In this document: positions 27,532 to 34,807 of the stretch, piece after piece
Layout: every line of letters begins with the position of its first letter
How positions within the stretch are numbered: the first letter of the stretch is position 1
Origin: JAJXWB01 sp039808645
Lineage (GTDB): Bacteria; Pseudomonadota; Alphaproteobacteria; Rhizobiales; Beijerinckiaceae
Direction of reading: 5' to 3'
NCBI GenBank assembly: GCA_039808645.1
Contig: JBDHTL010000021.1
Coordinates: forward strand, 1 to 35,741
DNA: 35,741 nt
Translations under genes and position numbers: made by a program
The notes under the pieces: model-generated
What the model saw: only the letters and a program-made list of their open reading frames with translations
What the model was told of the DNA's origin: nothing
Database searches by the model: none

Positions 27532-27963
27532 TCAGGCGCCGCCCCCGTGGCCCGCGCCGTGCGCGGCGCCCGCGTGGCCGAAGCCGCCGAACGCGCCGTG
27601 GCCTGTCGGGGCCGCGCCGACATGCTGCGCCGAGGTCGACGGGCTCGAACTCGATCCACTGGAGGAATACCAGCCGTGGCCGCCGCCATGCGATCCGCTG
27701 GAATTGCGCCCGGTCGGGCAATCGTTCGGCGGCAGCCCGCGCTGCGCCGCCTGCGCGCGGCACGCCTCTGCCTGCTCGCGCGAATGACGGCCTTCGTACC
27801 AGACGCCGCCCGCGAGCGCTGTCGCCCCGAGCGAGACGAGTCCGACCGTCATCGACATCTTGCGCCGCGGCGGCGGCGAGGCGCCGTTCGGCAGGCCGCC
27901 CGGCGCATGCAGCACCGCCGGCGGCGCGTTCTTCAGGCCGAAGGGCGGGCGCGGCTTCTTCAT
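27532..27963 (-). CDS. Gly/Ser/His-rich YgiB/YjfM-like protein
   Basis: A 143-residue protein with a proline-rich N-terminus, one short hydrophobic segment (about 36-52, MSMTVGLVSLGATALAGGV) and a low-complexity C-terminal half rich in Gly, Ser and His (SGSHGGGHGW ... HGAFGGFGHAGAAHGAGHGGGA). Two Cys (in EACRAQ and NDCPTG) are spaced like those of DUF1190 (YgiB/YjfM). The residue match to DUF1190 is weak; the assignment rests on position between DUF350 and the glutathionylspermidine-synthase-like gene, as in the yjf cluster of enterobacteria. The His-rich tail could bind metal. Confidence 0.6.
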   Translation of the reverse strand: MKKPRPPFGLKNAPPAVLHAPGGLPNGASPPPRRKMSMTVGLVSLGATALAGGVWYEGRHSREQAEACRAQAAQRGLPPNDCPTGRNSSGSHGGGHGWYSSSGSSSSPSTSAQHVGAAPTGHGAFGGFGHAGAAHGAGHGGGA

Positions 27964-27965
27964 CG

Positions 27966-28373
27966 TCACGGGCTCATGCAGGCGGTCGTCACGAGCCCCG
28001 CGGCGATCGCCACCGAGCCCGACCAGATCGCCGCGGCCAGCGCATTCTGCTCGATCGCCTGCGAAAGGTTGGGGTGGGCGAGATGGGCGAGCCCGTAGGC
28101 AATGAATTGCGCGAGCATCGCCACCAGCCCCCAGATCAGGAATTCGACGATGCTGCGGGTGTTGTGAATCGCGCCGGCGAGCGCGATCGAATAGCCGACG
28201 AGCGTGAGACCGAATGCGACCGCCGCGGACGCATTGTGCTCGCGCACGATCAGCTCGAATTCCCTGTGCCGCGTCAGCCGCGTGTAGATCGCGCAGAAGA
28301 TCGCCGCATAGGCGAGCGCGCCCGCAAAATAGATTGCGAAGGCGGTCAGCCCCGCAACCAGCTGGTCCGGCAT
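27966..28373 (-). CDS. DUF350 membrane protein (YjfL-like)
   Basis: A 135-residue inner membrane protein with four hydrophobic helices (about 8-27, 47-66, 76-95 and 113-130). The sequence LTRHREFELIVREHNASAAVAFGLTLVGYSIALAGAIHNTRSIVEFLIWG matches DUF350, whose members usually carry two repeats of this two-helix unit. It is the first gene of the three-gene cassette, separated from the next by two bases. The family is linked to ATP-grasp ligases of the glutathionylspermidine-synthase type and sometimes to lipid or stress functions, but its activity is unknown. Confidence 0.85.
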   Translation of the reverse strand: MPDQLVAGLTAFAIYFAGALAYAAIFCAIYTRLTRHREFELIVREHNASAAVAFGLTLVGYSIALAGAIHNTRSIVEFLIWGLVAMLAQFIAYGLAHLAHPNLSQAIEQNALAAAIWSGSVAIAAGLVTTACMSP

Positions 28374-28450
28374 GTCGGCCCCTCGAACGACTCGCCGCCC
28401 AGATTAGCAAGAGCGGTACGCCGCGCCAGTGCGCAATGGCGCCGACGCGC

Positions 28451-29479
28451 TCAGGCCAGATATTGCCGCAGCTCCAGCGTGCCGTGTTCCCCGATCGCGT
28501 CGTAAGTGTCGGCAATGAATTTCTCGCCGGCGGTGCGGCCGATCTCGAACAGCTTCTTGAACAGATCGAAATCGGCTTGCAGCTTCGTATCCGCATTATA
28601 GGCCGCCAGCGCCTTGCCGCCCTCGATCAGGTGCATGCGGATCTTCTTGTAATGCGTGTCCTTCAGGCGGCCTTCGTCGATCAGGCGGGCGACGAAGTCG
28701 ATGGCGCGGAATTCGCCGATGAGCGGCGCATTGAACGTGATCTCGTTCATCCGCTGCATGATCTCGGCCGCCGTGTCGGGCGTGCCCGGCCGTTCGATCG
28801 GATCGAGCTGGATGAGAACGATGTCGAGGCAATCGGTCTCGTAGAAGAAGGGAAACAGCGGCGGATTGCCTGAATAGCCGCCGTCCCAATAGGGAACGCC
28901 GCCGATCTCCACGGCCCTGAACAGCGTCGGCAGGCAGGCCGAGGCCATCACCATTTCCGCCGTGAGTTCGTCGCGCTGGAAAATCTTGATCCGGCCCGTC
29001 CGGACATTGGTCGCGGAGATGAACAGCTTGACCGCATCGCTCGCGCGCAGCGCCTCGAAATTCACCAGCCGGGTCAGCGCCGTGCGCAGCGGATTGATGT
29101 CGAGCGGATTGAAGTCGTAGGGGGACAGGAAGCTCGACGCGCTCTGCCACAGCCGCTCGCTGAATTTCAGCGGATCGAAGGCGGAGAGATAGGCGTCGAA
29201 CAGGCTGCGCTGCGTGTCGTTGAGTTGCCCATCGAGACTGACCGAGCGCCAGAATCGTTCGAGCTGCTTTCGCGCGCCTGCGGGCCCGCCGGCGCGCAGC
29301 CCGTCGGCGAGCACGACTGCGTTCATCGCGCCCGCGCTCGCGCCGCTGAGGCCCGCGACCTCGAAACGCCCGTCCGCCAGAATCGCGTCCAGCGCGCCCC
29401 AGGTGAAGGCGCCGTGCGCGCCGCCCCCCTGCAGCGCGAGATTGATGCGCTTCTTCTGCGTCGTGTCGCGCCCGCTCAC
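28451..29479 (-). CDS. Patatin-like phospholipase family protein
   Basis: A 342-residue serine acyl hydrolase. The oxyanion loop GGGAHG (18-23), nucleophile motif GASAG with Ser48, and catalytic Asp199 in WDGGYSGNP are all present. The GTG start overlaps the bdhA stop (GTGA, 29476-29479), so the two are translated together. Pairing with 3-hydroxybutyrate dehydrogenase suggests a role near poly-3-hydroxybutyrate or lipid turnover, since patatin-like proteins occur on PHB granules in some bacteria; that link is inference. No signal peptide. A 77-base gap separates it from the DUF350 cassette on the same strand. Confidence 0.9.
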   Translation of the reverse strand: MSGRDTTQKKRINLALQGGGAHGAFTWGALDAILADGRFEVAGLSGASAGAMNAVVLADGLRAGGPAGARKQLERFWRSVSLDGQLNDTQRSLFDAYLSAFDPLKFSERLWQSASSFLSPYDFNPLDINPLRTALTRLVNFEALRASDAVKLFISATNVRTGRIKIFQRDELTAEMVMASACLPTLFRAVEIGGVPYWDGGYSGNPPLFPFFYETDCLDIVLIQLDPIERPGTPDTAAEIMQRMNEITFNAPLIGEFRAIDFVARLIDEGRLKDTHYKKIRMHLIEGGKALAAYNADTKLQADFDLFKKLFEIGRTAGEKFIADTYDAIGEHGTLELRQYLA

Positions 29480-30261
29480 GCGGCGGTCCAGCCGCCGTCC
29501 ATCGAGATGTTCGCGCCGGTGATCTGCGAGGCCGCGTCGGAGCACAGGAACACGGCGAGCGCGGCGACCTGTTCGACGGTTACGAACTGCTTGGTCGGCT
29601 GCGCGGCCAGCAGCACGTCGTTCATCACCTGCTCCTTGGTCATGTTGCGCGCCTTCATCGTGTCGGGAATCTGCTTCTCGACCAGCGGCGTCCAGACATA
29701 GCCCGGCGAAATGCAATTGACCGTCACGCCAAAGGTCGCGACTTCGAGCGCGATCGTCTTGGTGAAGCCGGCGATGCCGTGCTTGGCCGACACGTAGGCC
29801 GACTTGAAGGGCGAGGCGACGAGCGAATGCGCCGACGCCGTATTGATGATGCGGCCCCATTTGCGCGCCTTCATGCCGGCGACCGCCGCGCGCGTCGTGT
29901 GGAAGGCGGACGACAGGTTGATCGCGATGATCTGGTCCCATTTCTCGACCGGGAAATCCTCGACCGGCGAGACGAACTGGATGCCGGCGTTGTTGACGAG
30001 AATGTCGACCGAGCCCAGCGCCTTTTCCGCATTGGCGATCATCGCGGCGATTTCGGCCGGCTTCGACATGTCGGCAGCGTCGTAGAGGCATTTCACGCCG
30101 AAATCCTTTTCGATTCCCGCGCGCTCCTTCTCGATCGCGGCCGCCTCGCCGAAGCCGTTGATCATGACGTTTGCGCCTTCCTTGGCGAGCGCGCGGGCGT
30201 AGGCGAGGCCGATGCCCGAGGTGGAGCCTGTGACGACGGCGTTGCGCTTGGCGAGGGACAT
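29476..30261 (-). CDS. bdhA: 3-hydroxybutyrate dehydrogenase
   Basis: A 261-residue short-chain dehydrogenase/reductase that oxidises (R)-3-hydroxybutyrate to acetoacetate. TGSTSGIG (11-18) binds NAD, NNAG follows at about 90-93, and the catalytic Ser143, Tyr156 and Lys160 are in NTASAHS and SAYVSAKHG. The block KSAYVSAKHGIAGFTKTIALE and ISPGYVWTPLVEKQIPD are characteristic of the BdhA branch. The start ATG at 30261 has AGGAG seven bases upstream. It is divergent from zur with under 100 bases between. It is cytosolic and probably degrades PHB-derived 3-hydroxybutyrate. Confidence 0.92.
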   Translation of the reverse strand: MSLAKRNAVVTGSTSGIGLAYARALAKEGANVMINGFGEAAAIEKERAGIEKDFGVKCLYDAADMSKPAEIAAMIANAEKALGSVDILVNNAGIQFVSPVEDFPVEKWDQIIAINLSSAFHTTRAAVAGMKARKWGRIINTASAHSLVASPFKSAYVSAKHGIAGFTKTIALEVATFGVTVNCISPGYVWTPLVEKQIPDTMKARNMTKEQVMNDVLLAAQPTKQFVTVEQVAALAVFLCSDAASQITGANISMDGGWTAA

Positions 30262-30342
30262 GGCGATCTCCTGGAATGATGCGACGCAATATATCGCGCC
30301 GGCCGGCCGAAGGCGATGGTTCGAAATGCCGGCGGCCCACGC

Positions 30343-30348
30343 TATAAT
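30343..30348 (+). promoter_or_regulatory. TATAAT hexamer upstream of zur
   Basis: A perfect -10-like TATAAT ends six bases before the chosen zur ATG (30355). The -35 position (30320-30325) is a poor match. If used, the transcript would begin at or next to the ATG, giving a leaderless mRNA. Confidence 0.3.
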
Positions 30349-30354
30349 GACGCC

Positions 30355-30840
30355 ATGACGCGCAGCGCCGCCCAGGATATCGACCATAGTCACGACCGCG
30401 GCCAAGAGGATGTCCACGGCGCGTCCTGCGCGCCGGCGGCAGGGCGCCTGACGCCCGGCCGCAAGGCGGTGCTCGACGTTCTGGAGGCCGCCGGCAGACC
30501 CGTCGGCGCCTATGAGATGATCGACATTCTGGCGGCCAAAGCCGGCCGGCGTCCGGCGCCGACGCAAGTCTACCGCGCCCTGGATTTTCTGGTGGAACAG
30601 GGACTTGTCCACCGCCTCGCCTCCCGCAACGCCTTTCTCGCCTGCTGCCACGGCCATGACGCCAGCGAGCCTGTCGCCTTCCTGATCTGCGACGGCTGCG
30701 GCCATGTGGACGAGGCGACCTCCCCCGCCCTGTCGGCGGACGTGGCGGCGGTCGCGGGCAAGCGAGGATTTGCGCCGCGCGCCCAGATCATCGAAATAGC
30801 CGGGCGCTGCGCCGCCTGTGTCACGAAAGATGTGGCATGA
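30355..30840 (+). CDS. zur: Fur-family zinc uptake regulator Zur
   Basis: A 161-residue winged-helix metalloregulator. The N-terminal 30 residues are His/Asp/Cys-containing and unusual; the DNA-binding helices cover about 32-92 (LTPGRKAVLDVLEAAGRPVGAYEMIDIL, then PTQVYRALDFLVEQGLVHRL). The metal sites are Cys97/Cys98-His-Gly-His101, Cys112-x2-Cys115 (structural zinc), and Cys152-x2-Cys155. The CHGHD, CDGCGH and RCAAC pattern fits Zur better than Fur or Mur. It would repress zinc-uptake genes (znuABC) when zinc is ample; those are not in this window. An upstream ATG at 30316 is also in frame. Confidence 0.87.
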   Translation: MTRSAAQDIDHSHDRGQEDVHGASCAPAAGRLTPGRKAVLDVLEAAGRPVGAYEMIDILAAKAGRRPAPTQVYRALDFLVEQGLVHRLASRNAFLACCHGHDASEPVAFLICDGCGHVDEATSPALSADVAAVAGKRGFAPRAQIIEIAGRCAACVTKDVA

Positions 30841-30851
30841 GGGCGTCGACC

Positions 30852-30907
30852 GGACCGCGAGCCTTCAGGCCCGCAACGACCAAGGCGAGCCTGAAGGCTC
30901 GCGGTCC
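30852..30907. repeat. GCGAGCC-type twin-hairpin repeat upstream of ispG
   Basis: Arms GGACCGCGAGCC, TTCAGGCCCGC and GCGAGCCTGAAGGCTCGC, GGTCC around a 10-base spacer, with one mismatch (CCC against CTC). It lies between the tandem genes zur and ispG, ending 33 bases before the ispG ATG, so it would be in the ispG leader if the two are co-transcribed. Confidence 0.88.
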
Positions 30908-30940
30908 GCAGGCGCCGAAGCAAGAGTTGAAGACGGAACC

Positions 30941-32233
30941 ATGACTGAAACTTCCGAAAACGCCTGCCTGCCCGATCCCGTCGCCGCCGAGCCCGCGGCC
31001 CGCCATCACACGACCGGCGTGCTGGTCGGCGCCGGCAAGGGCGCGGTGCGAGTCGGCGGCGGCGCGCCCATCGTCGTGCAGTCCATGACGAACACCGACA
31101 CCGCCGACATCGAGGGGACGGCGAAACAGGTTGCCGCGCTCGCGCAAGCGGGCTCCGAAATGGTCCGCATCACCGTCGACCGCGACGAGGCGGCGGCCGC
31201 CGTGCCCCATATTCGCGACCGGCTGTTGCAGATGGGCGTCGAAGTCCCGCTCGTCGGCGACTTCCACTATATCGGCCACAAGCTGCTCGCCGATCATCCG
31301 GCCTGCGCGGAAGCCCTCGACAAATATCGCATCAATCCCGGCAATGTCGGTTTCAAGGAGAAGAAGGACCGGCAATTCGCGGCAATCGTGGAAATGGCGA
31401 TCAGGCACGGCAAGACCGTGCGCATCGGCGCCAACTGGGGCTCGCTCGATCAGGAAATGCTCACCGCGCTGATGGACCGTAACGCCAAGTCGTCGCGCCC
31501 GATCGACGCGCAGGCGGTGACGCGCGAGGCGCTGGCGCAATCGGCGCTGATGTCGGCCGATCTGGCGCAGGAAATCGGCCTGCCGAAGGATCGCATCATT
31601 CTCTCGGCCAAGGTCTCGGCCGTGCAGGGTCTGATCTCGGTCTATCGCATGTTGGCGCAGCGCTCGAACTACGCGCTGCATCTCGGCCTCACCGAGGCCG
31701 GCATGGGCTCCAAGGGCGTCGTCGCTTCGGCCGCCGCGCTCGGCGTGCTGCTGCAGGAGGGAATCGGCGACACGATCCGCGTGTCGCTGACCCCCGAACC
31801 CGGCGGCGACCGCACGCTGGAAGTGAAGGTCGCACAGGAAATCCTGCAGACCATGGGCTTTCGGACCTTCGTGCCGCTGGTCGCGGCCTGCCCGGGTTGC
31901 GGGCGCACGACCTCGACCGTGTTTCAGGAACTCGCGCGCGACATCCAGGACCACATCCGCGTGTCGATGCCGGAATGGAAGAAGCGGTACGAGGGCGTCG
32001 AGAACCTCAACGTCGCGGTCATGGGTTGCATCGTCAACGGTCCCGGCGAGTCGAAGCACGCCGACATCGGGATTTCCCTGCCCGGCACCGGCGAGGCGCC
32101 GGCCGCGCCCGTCTTCATCGACGGCAAGAAGGCGATGACTCTTCGCGGCGCAGGGATCGCGCAGGAATTCAAGCAGATCGTCGAGGACTACGTCGAACGC
32201 CGCTTCGGCCAGGCCACGAAGGCGGCGGAGTAG
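30941..32233 (+). CDS. ispG: 4-hydroxy-3-methylbut-2-enyl diphosphate synthase IspG
   Basis: A 430-residue 4Fe-4S enzyme of the MEP isoprenoid pathway, reducing MEcPP to HMBPP. The N-terminal TIM-barrel part starts VRVGGGAPIVVQSMTNTDTADIEGTAKQ and contains DFHYIGHKLL and RINPGNVGF. The C-terminal Fe-S domain has CPGCGRTTSTVFQ and VAVMGCIVNGPGESKHADIGISLPG with the cluster cysteines. The start ATG 30941 excludes the twin-hairpin repeat and follows GGAAC. A polyprenyl synthase of the same pathway lies 1.4 kb downstream on the other strand, so isoprenoid functions cluster here. Confidence 0.96.
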   Translation: MTETSENACLPDPVAAEPAARHHTTGVLVGAGKGAVRVGGGAPIVVQSMTNTDTADIEGTAKQVAALAQAGSEMVRITVDRDEAAAAVPHIRDRLLQMGVEVPLVGDFHYIGHKLLADHPACAEALDKYRINPGNVGFKEKKDRQFAAIVEMAIRHGKTVRIGANWGSLDQEMLTALMDRNAKSSRPIDAQAVTREALAQSALMSADLAQEIGLPKDRIILSAKVSAVQGLISVYRMLAQRSNYALHLGLTEAGMGSKGVVASAAALGVLLQEGIGDTIRVSLTPEPGGDRTLEVKVAQEILQTMGFRTFVPLVAACPGCGRTTSTVFQELARDIQDHIRVSMPEWKKRYEGVENLNVAVMGCIVNGPGESKHADIGISLPGTGEAPAAPVFIDGKKAMTLRGAGIAQEFKQIVEDYVERRFGQATKAAE

Positions 32234-32239
32234 GCGCAT

Positions 32240-32310
32240 TGTCATTCCCGCGAGAGCGGGAATCCAGCAGCCGATCCCTCTGGATGCCCGCCTTCGCGGG
32301 CATGACAATG
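32240..32310. repeat. GTCATTCCCGCG-type palindromic repeat
   Basis: The outer arms TGTCATTCCCGCG and CGCGGGCATGACA, with inner arms GGAATCCAG/CTGGATGCC and hairpins CCCGCGAGAGCGGG and CCCGCCTTCGCGGG. This is the well-known GTCATTCCCGCGAAAGCGGGAATCC repeat type, here split into its two hairpins. It fills the junction between convergent ispG and the GNAT gene. Confidence 0.85.
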
Positions 32311-32320
32311 GAAGGGACCG

Positions 32321-32764
32321 TCAAAACCGCTTCACATATTGCACGAAGCCCGATTTCGTCGCGACCTTGTCGTAGAGGATCATCGCCTGCGCATTTGTCT
32401 CGTGCGTCAGCCACCACACGCGCGAGCATTCGTGGCTTCGCGCGACATCGTAGACTGCTTCGATCAGCTTTCGCCCGACGCCACCGCCGCGAATGTCAGG
32501 CGCGACGAACAGGTCCTGCAGGTAGCAATAATCGCCTGATGTCCAGCACGAACGGTGCATGATCCAGTGCACCATGCCGATGGCGCGGCCCTGCTCGTCG
32601 CGCGCCAGAAACGCGCCCATCGGCTCCTTGCCGCCGGTCAGCCGGGCGAAAGTCTCGCGCGTCGTCTCTTCGGAAATGTCGACCTTGTAGAACGTCTGGT
32701 AGCCGCGCCACAGCGGCAGCCATTCCTCGAAATCCGTAGCGGTCAGCGGAACGATGCGCGCCAT
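32321..32764 (-). CDS. GNAT-family N-acetyltransferase
   Basis: A 147-residue acetyl-CoA-dependent acetyltransferase. The acetyl-CoA binding motif is LFVAPDIRGGGVGRKLIEAVYDVAR (about 88-112), followed by the SRVWWLTHETNAQAMILYDKVATKSGFVQYVKRF ending common to the family. The start ATG 32764 has GGGAG upstream. Substrate unknown. It may be co-transcribed with the DUF1345 gene 14 bases upstream. Confidence 0.85.
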   Translation of the reverse strand: MARIVPLTATDFEEWLPLWRGYQTFYKVDISEETTRETFARLTGGKEPMGAFLARDEQGRAIGMVHWIMHRSCWTSGDYCYLQDLFVAPDIRGGGVGRKLIEAVYDVARSHECSRVWWLTHETNAQAMILYDKVATKSGFVQYVKRF

Positions 32765-32778
32765 GATCGGCTCCCTGC

Positions 32779-33597
32779 TCAGAAAAGGCCGGCCGCCAGA
32801 TTGATGGTCAGCGCCAGGATGGTCGTGTTGAAGAAGAACGACAGGATGGAATGCGCGAGCACGATTCCACGCATCGCGCGCGAGGAGATCGACACGTCGG
32901 CCGTCTGCGAGGCGACGCCGATCGTGTAGGAGAAATAAGCGAAATCGTAATAGTTCGGCTGCGTCGTGTCGGGGAAGATCAGCCCGCCGCGCGGATCGGA
33001 ACATATGTCCGCGGCAATCGAAATGTCGGTGTCGTCGACATCGCCGTCGCCGTCGAAATCGAAGGGTTCGCCGCTCTGCGCATCCGCGCCGGAGAGACGG
33101 CGCTCGAGATAATATTCATGCGCATAGTGCAGCCCGAACACCATGTGCATGAAGAACCAGGAGGTGAATATCGTGCAGCCCGCGAGCCCCAGGTGCAGCG
33201 CGCGCGCGACGCCCTGTAATTCCTTGGCTGCGCCCATTTCGACGACGATGGCGCATATGGCCGCGACCGCCGCGACGGCGGAAAAGACGAGGACGAAATA
33301 GCGGCCGTCGTCGAGAAGCTGCGCCTGGAGCCGGATGCGCCGGTGATCGAAGCCGCGCGTCGTCGCCAACACCAGCGCGAGATCGCCGACGATCGCGACA
33401 TTCCATCCGATCAGGGCGCGCGTCGCGATGCTCAGCGTGTCCGGCGCGAGAAAGCCCGCGAGCGCCCCGACCGCGAAAGCGATGAACAGCCGCGGCCGCG
33501 CCGCGATCACACGAAACGGCAGGATGCGTTTGCGATGGCGCGCGAGACGCCGTGCGTGATCGACTTCGAGGCGGGACACGTCCTCCTGCGAAGCCAT
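32779..33597 (-). CDS. DUF1345 membrane protein with a calcium-loop-like insert
   Basis: A 272-residue polytopic inner membrane protein of DUF1345. Conserved parts are FIAFAVGALAGF (about 38-49), RALIGWNVAIVGDLALVL, the HYAHEYYL segment, the IFPDTTQPNYYDFAYFSYTIGVASQTADVSI block (about 207-237) and the C-terminal SILSFFFNTTILALTINL. Between HYAHEYYL and IFPD the protein has about 43 extra residues (164-206) containing DFDGDGDVDDTD (180-191), a loop of the dockerin/EF-hand type with acidic residues at positions 1, 3, 5, 9 and 12. Its ATG is 11 bases after the polyprenyl synthase stop. Function of the family unknown. Confidence 0.85.
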   Translation of the reverse strand: MASQEDVSRLEVDHARRLARHRKRILPFRVIAARPRLFIAFAVGALAGFLAPDTLSIATRALIGWNVAIVGDLALVLATTRGFDHRRIRLQAQLLDDGRYFVLVFSAVAAVAAICAIVVEMGAAKELQGVARALHLGLAGCTIFTSWFFMHMVFGLHYAHEYYLERRLSGADAQSGEPFDFDGDGDVDDTDISIAADICSDPRGGLIFPDTTQPNYYDFAYFSYTIGVASQTADVSISSRAMRGIVLAHSILSFFFNTTILALTINLAAGLF

Positions 33598-33608
33598 CTG
33601 CGAACCCT

Positions 33609-34541
33609 TCAACTGCGCCGCGCGGCGGTGAAGCGGGCGGCTTCCGCGAGCACGGCCGCCGTTTCGCCGAAACCTCCCTCGTCCAGCGCCTCGATCGCGT
33701 CGATCGCCAGACTGTCGCGACGATCGCGCGCGGCGTCGATCCCGAGCGCGGAGACGAGCGTCGCCTTGTTGCGGCCGGCGTCCTTGCCGGCCCGCTTGCC
33801 GAGCGCCGCCTCGTCGCCCTCGGCGTCGAGAATGTCGTCGGCCACCTGGAAGCAGGCGCCGAGCGCGCGCCCGTATTTCACCAGCGCCGCGCGCTGGTCG
33901 GCGTTTGCGCCGCCGATGCGCGCGCCGGCCTCGACCGCGTAGAGCAGCAGGGCGCCGGTCTTCATCGCCTGCAGCGTCATGATCGCCTTGGGCTGGTGCG
34001 GCGCCGTCGCCTTTTCGGCTTCGAGATCGAGCGCCTGCCCGCCGACCATGCCGCCGAGGCCGGCCGCGCGCGCGAGGCCGAGAACGAGATCGGCCCGCAC
34101 GGCTGCGTCCGCATGGGTCGCCGGATCGGCCAGAACGTCGAAGGCGTAGGTCAGGAGCCCGTCGCCGGCGAGAATGGCGGTCGCCTCGTCGAAGGCCTTG
34201 TGCGTCGTCGGCCGGCCGCGCCGCAGGTCGTCGTCGTCCATCGCCGGCAGGTCGTCGTGCACCAGCGAATAGCAATGCGTCATCTCGAGCGCGGCCGCTG
34301 CGCGGAGGGCGCCCTCGCCCCCGACGCTGAACAGGCGGGCGGTTTCCACGACCAGAAACGGACGCAGCCGCTTGCCGCCGCCGAGACTCGAATAGCGCAT
34401 GGCTTCAAGCAGGCGCGCCGGCCGCTCGATCTCGCCGGAACGCACCAGCGGCGAGAGCAGCGTGTCGAGCATGGACTCGGTTGCGCCGGCGACCTCGTCG
34501 AGCCGCGAACGGAAGAGGTTTGCGGTCGCGCGCTCGGTCAT
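33609..34541 (-). CDS. ispA: Polyprenyl diphosphate synthase (farnesyl/geranylgeranyl type)
   Basis: A 310-residue prenyltransferase of the bacterial FPP synthase type, condensing IPP with allylic diphosphates. The first aspartate-rich motif DDLPAMD begins at Asp96 in LVHDDLPAMDDDDLRRGRPT, and the second is DDILD in FQVADDILDAEGD. GGGKRLRP (about 54-61) binds IPP. The product length cannot be fixed from sequence; FPP is most likely. No xseB-like gene is next to it. Its ATG region overlaps the stop of a short upstream frame. Its partners are DUF1345 and GNAT genes downstream, and it is divergent from mtgA. Confidence 0.92.
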   Translation of the reverse strand: MTERATANLFRSRLDEVAGATESMLDTLLSPLVRSGEIERPARLLEAMRYSSLGGGKRLRPFLVVETARLFSVGGEGALRAAAALEMTHCYSLVHDDLPAMDDDDLRRGRPTTHKAFDEATAILAGDGLLTYAFDVLADPATHADAAVRADLVLGLARAAGLGGMVGGQALDLEAEKATAPHQPKAIMTLQAMKTGALLLYAVEAGARIGGANADQRAALVKYGRALGACFQVADDILDAEGDEAALGKRAGKDAGRNKATLVSALGIDAARDRRDSLAIDAIEALDEGGFGETAAVLAEAARFTAARRS

Positions 34542-34657
34542 ATCGTCCTCGGCAGATCAATCCCGGACTCGGGCTTGCCCGATCGCCCCCGCCCGGTCAA
34601 GGCGCGCGCTCCCCGCAGCGTTCCGCGCGCCCATGTCGTCAGGAGGGCCGCGAGCAT
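34538..34657 (-). CDS. Possible small membrane protein overlapping ispA
   Basis: A 39-codon frame starting MLAALLTTWARGTLRGARAL and ending DLPRTI whose stop overlaps the ispA ATG (ATGA type). The hydrophobic start continues upstream in frame (AVLLALMLAALL) but no better start codon or ribosome site is seen, so a longer version is uncertain. The coupling geometry is the only support; a chance frame in GC-rich DNA is quite possible. Confidence 0.22.
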   Translation of the reverse strand: MLAALLTTWARGTLRGARALTGRGRSGKPESGIDLPRTI

Positions 34658-34807
34658 CAGCGCGAGGAGAACCGCGCGAGGCTGCCGGAGCAGGCGTCGA
34701 GGATGGGTTCGCGCTGCGCGTCCCGGCCCCGCTTGCCGCGGCGGCCGCGATGCGCAAGGCTGGAGGCGAGCGGCCGGGCCCGCCGATACGACAGGGAGGG
34801 GCCGGAT

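Noticed and set aside
32237..32311. The GTCATTCCCGCG repeat as a novel element
   Set aside because: This palindrome type is common across many proteobacteria, and this copy has no nested hairpin; only its position is of interest.
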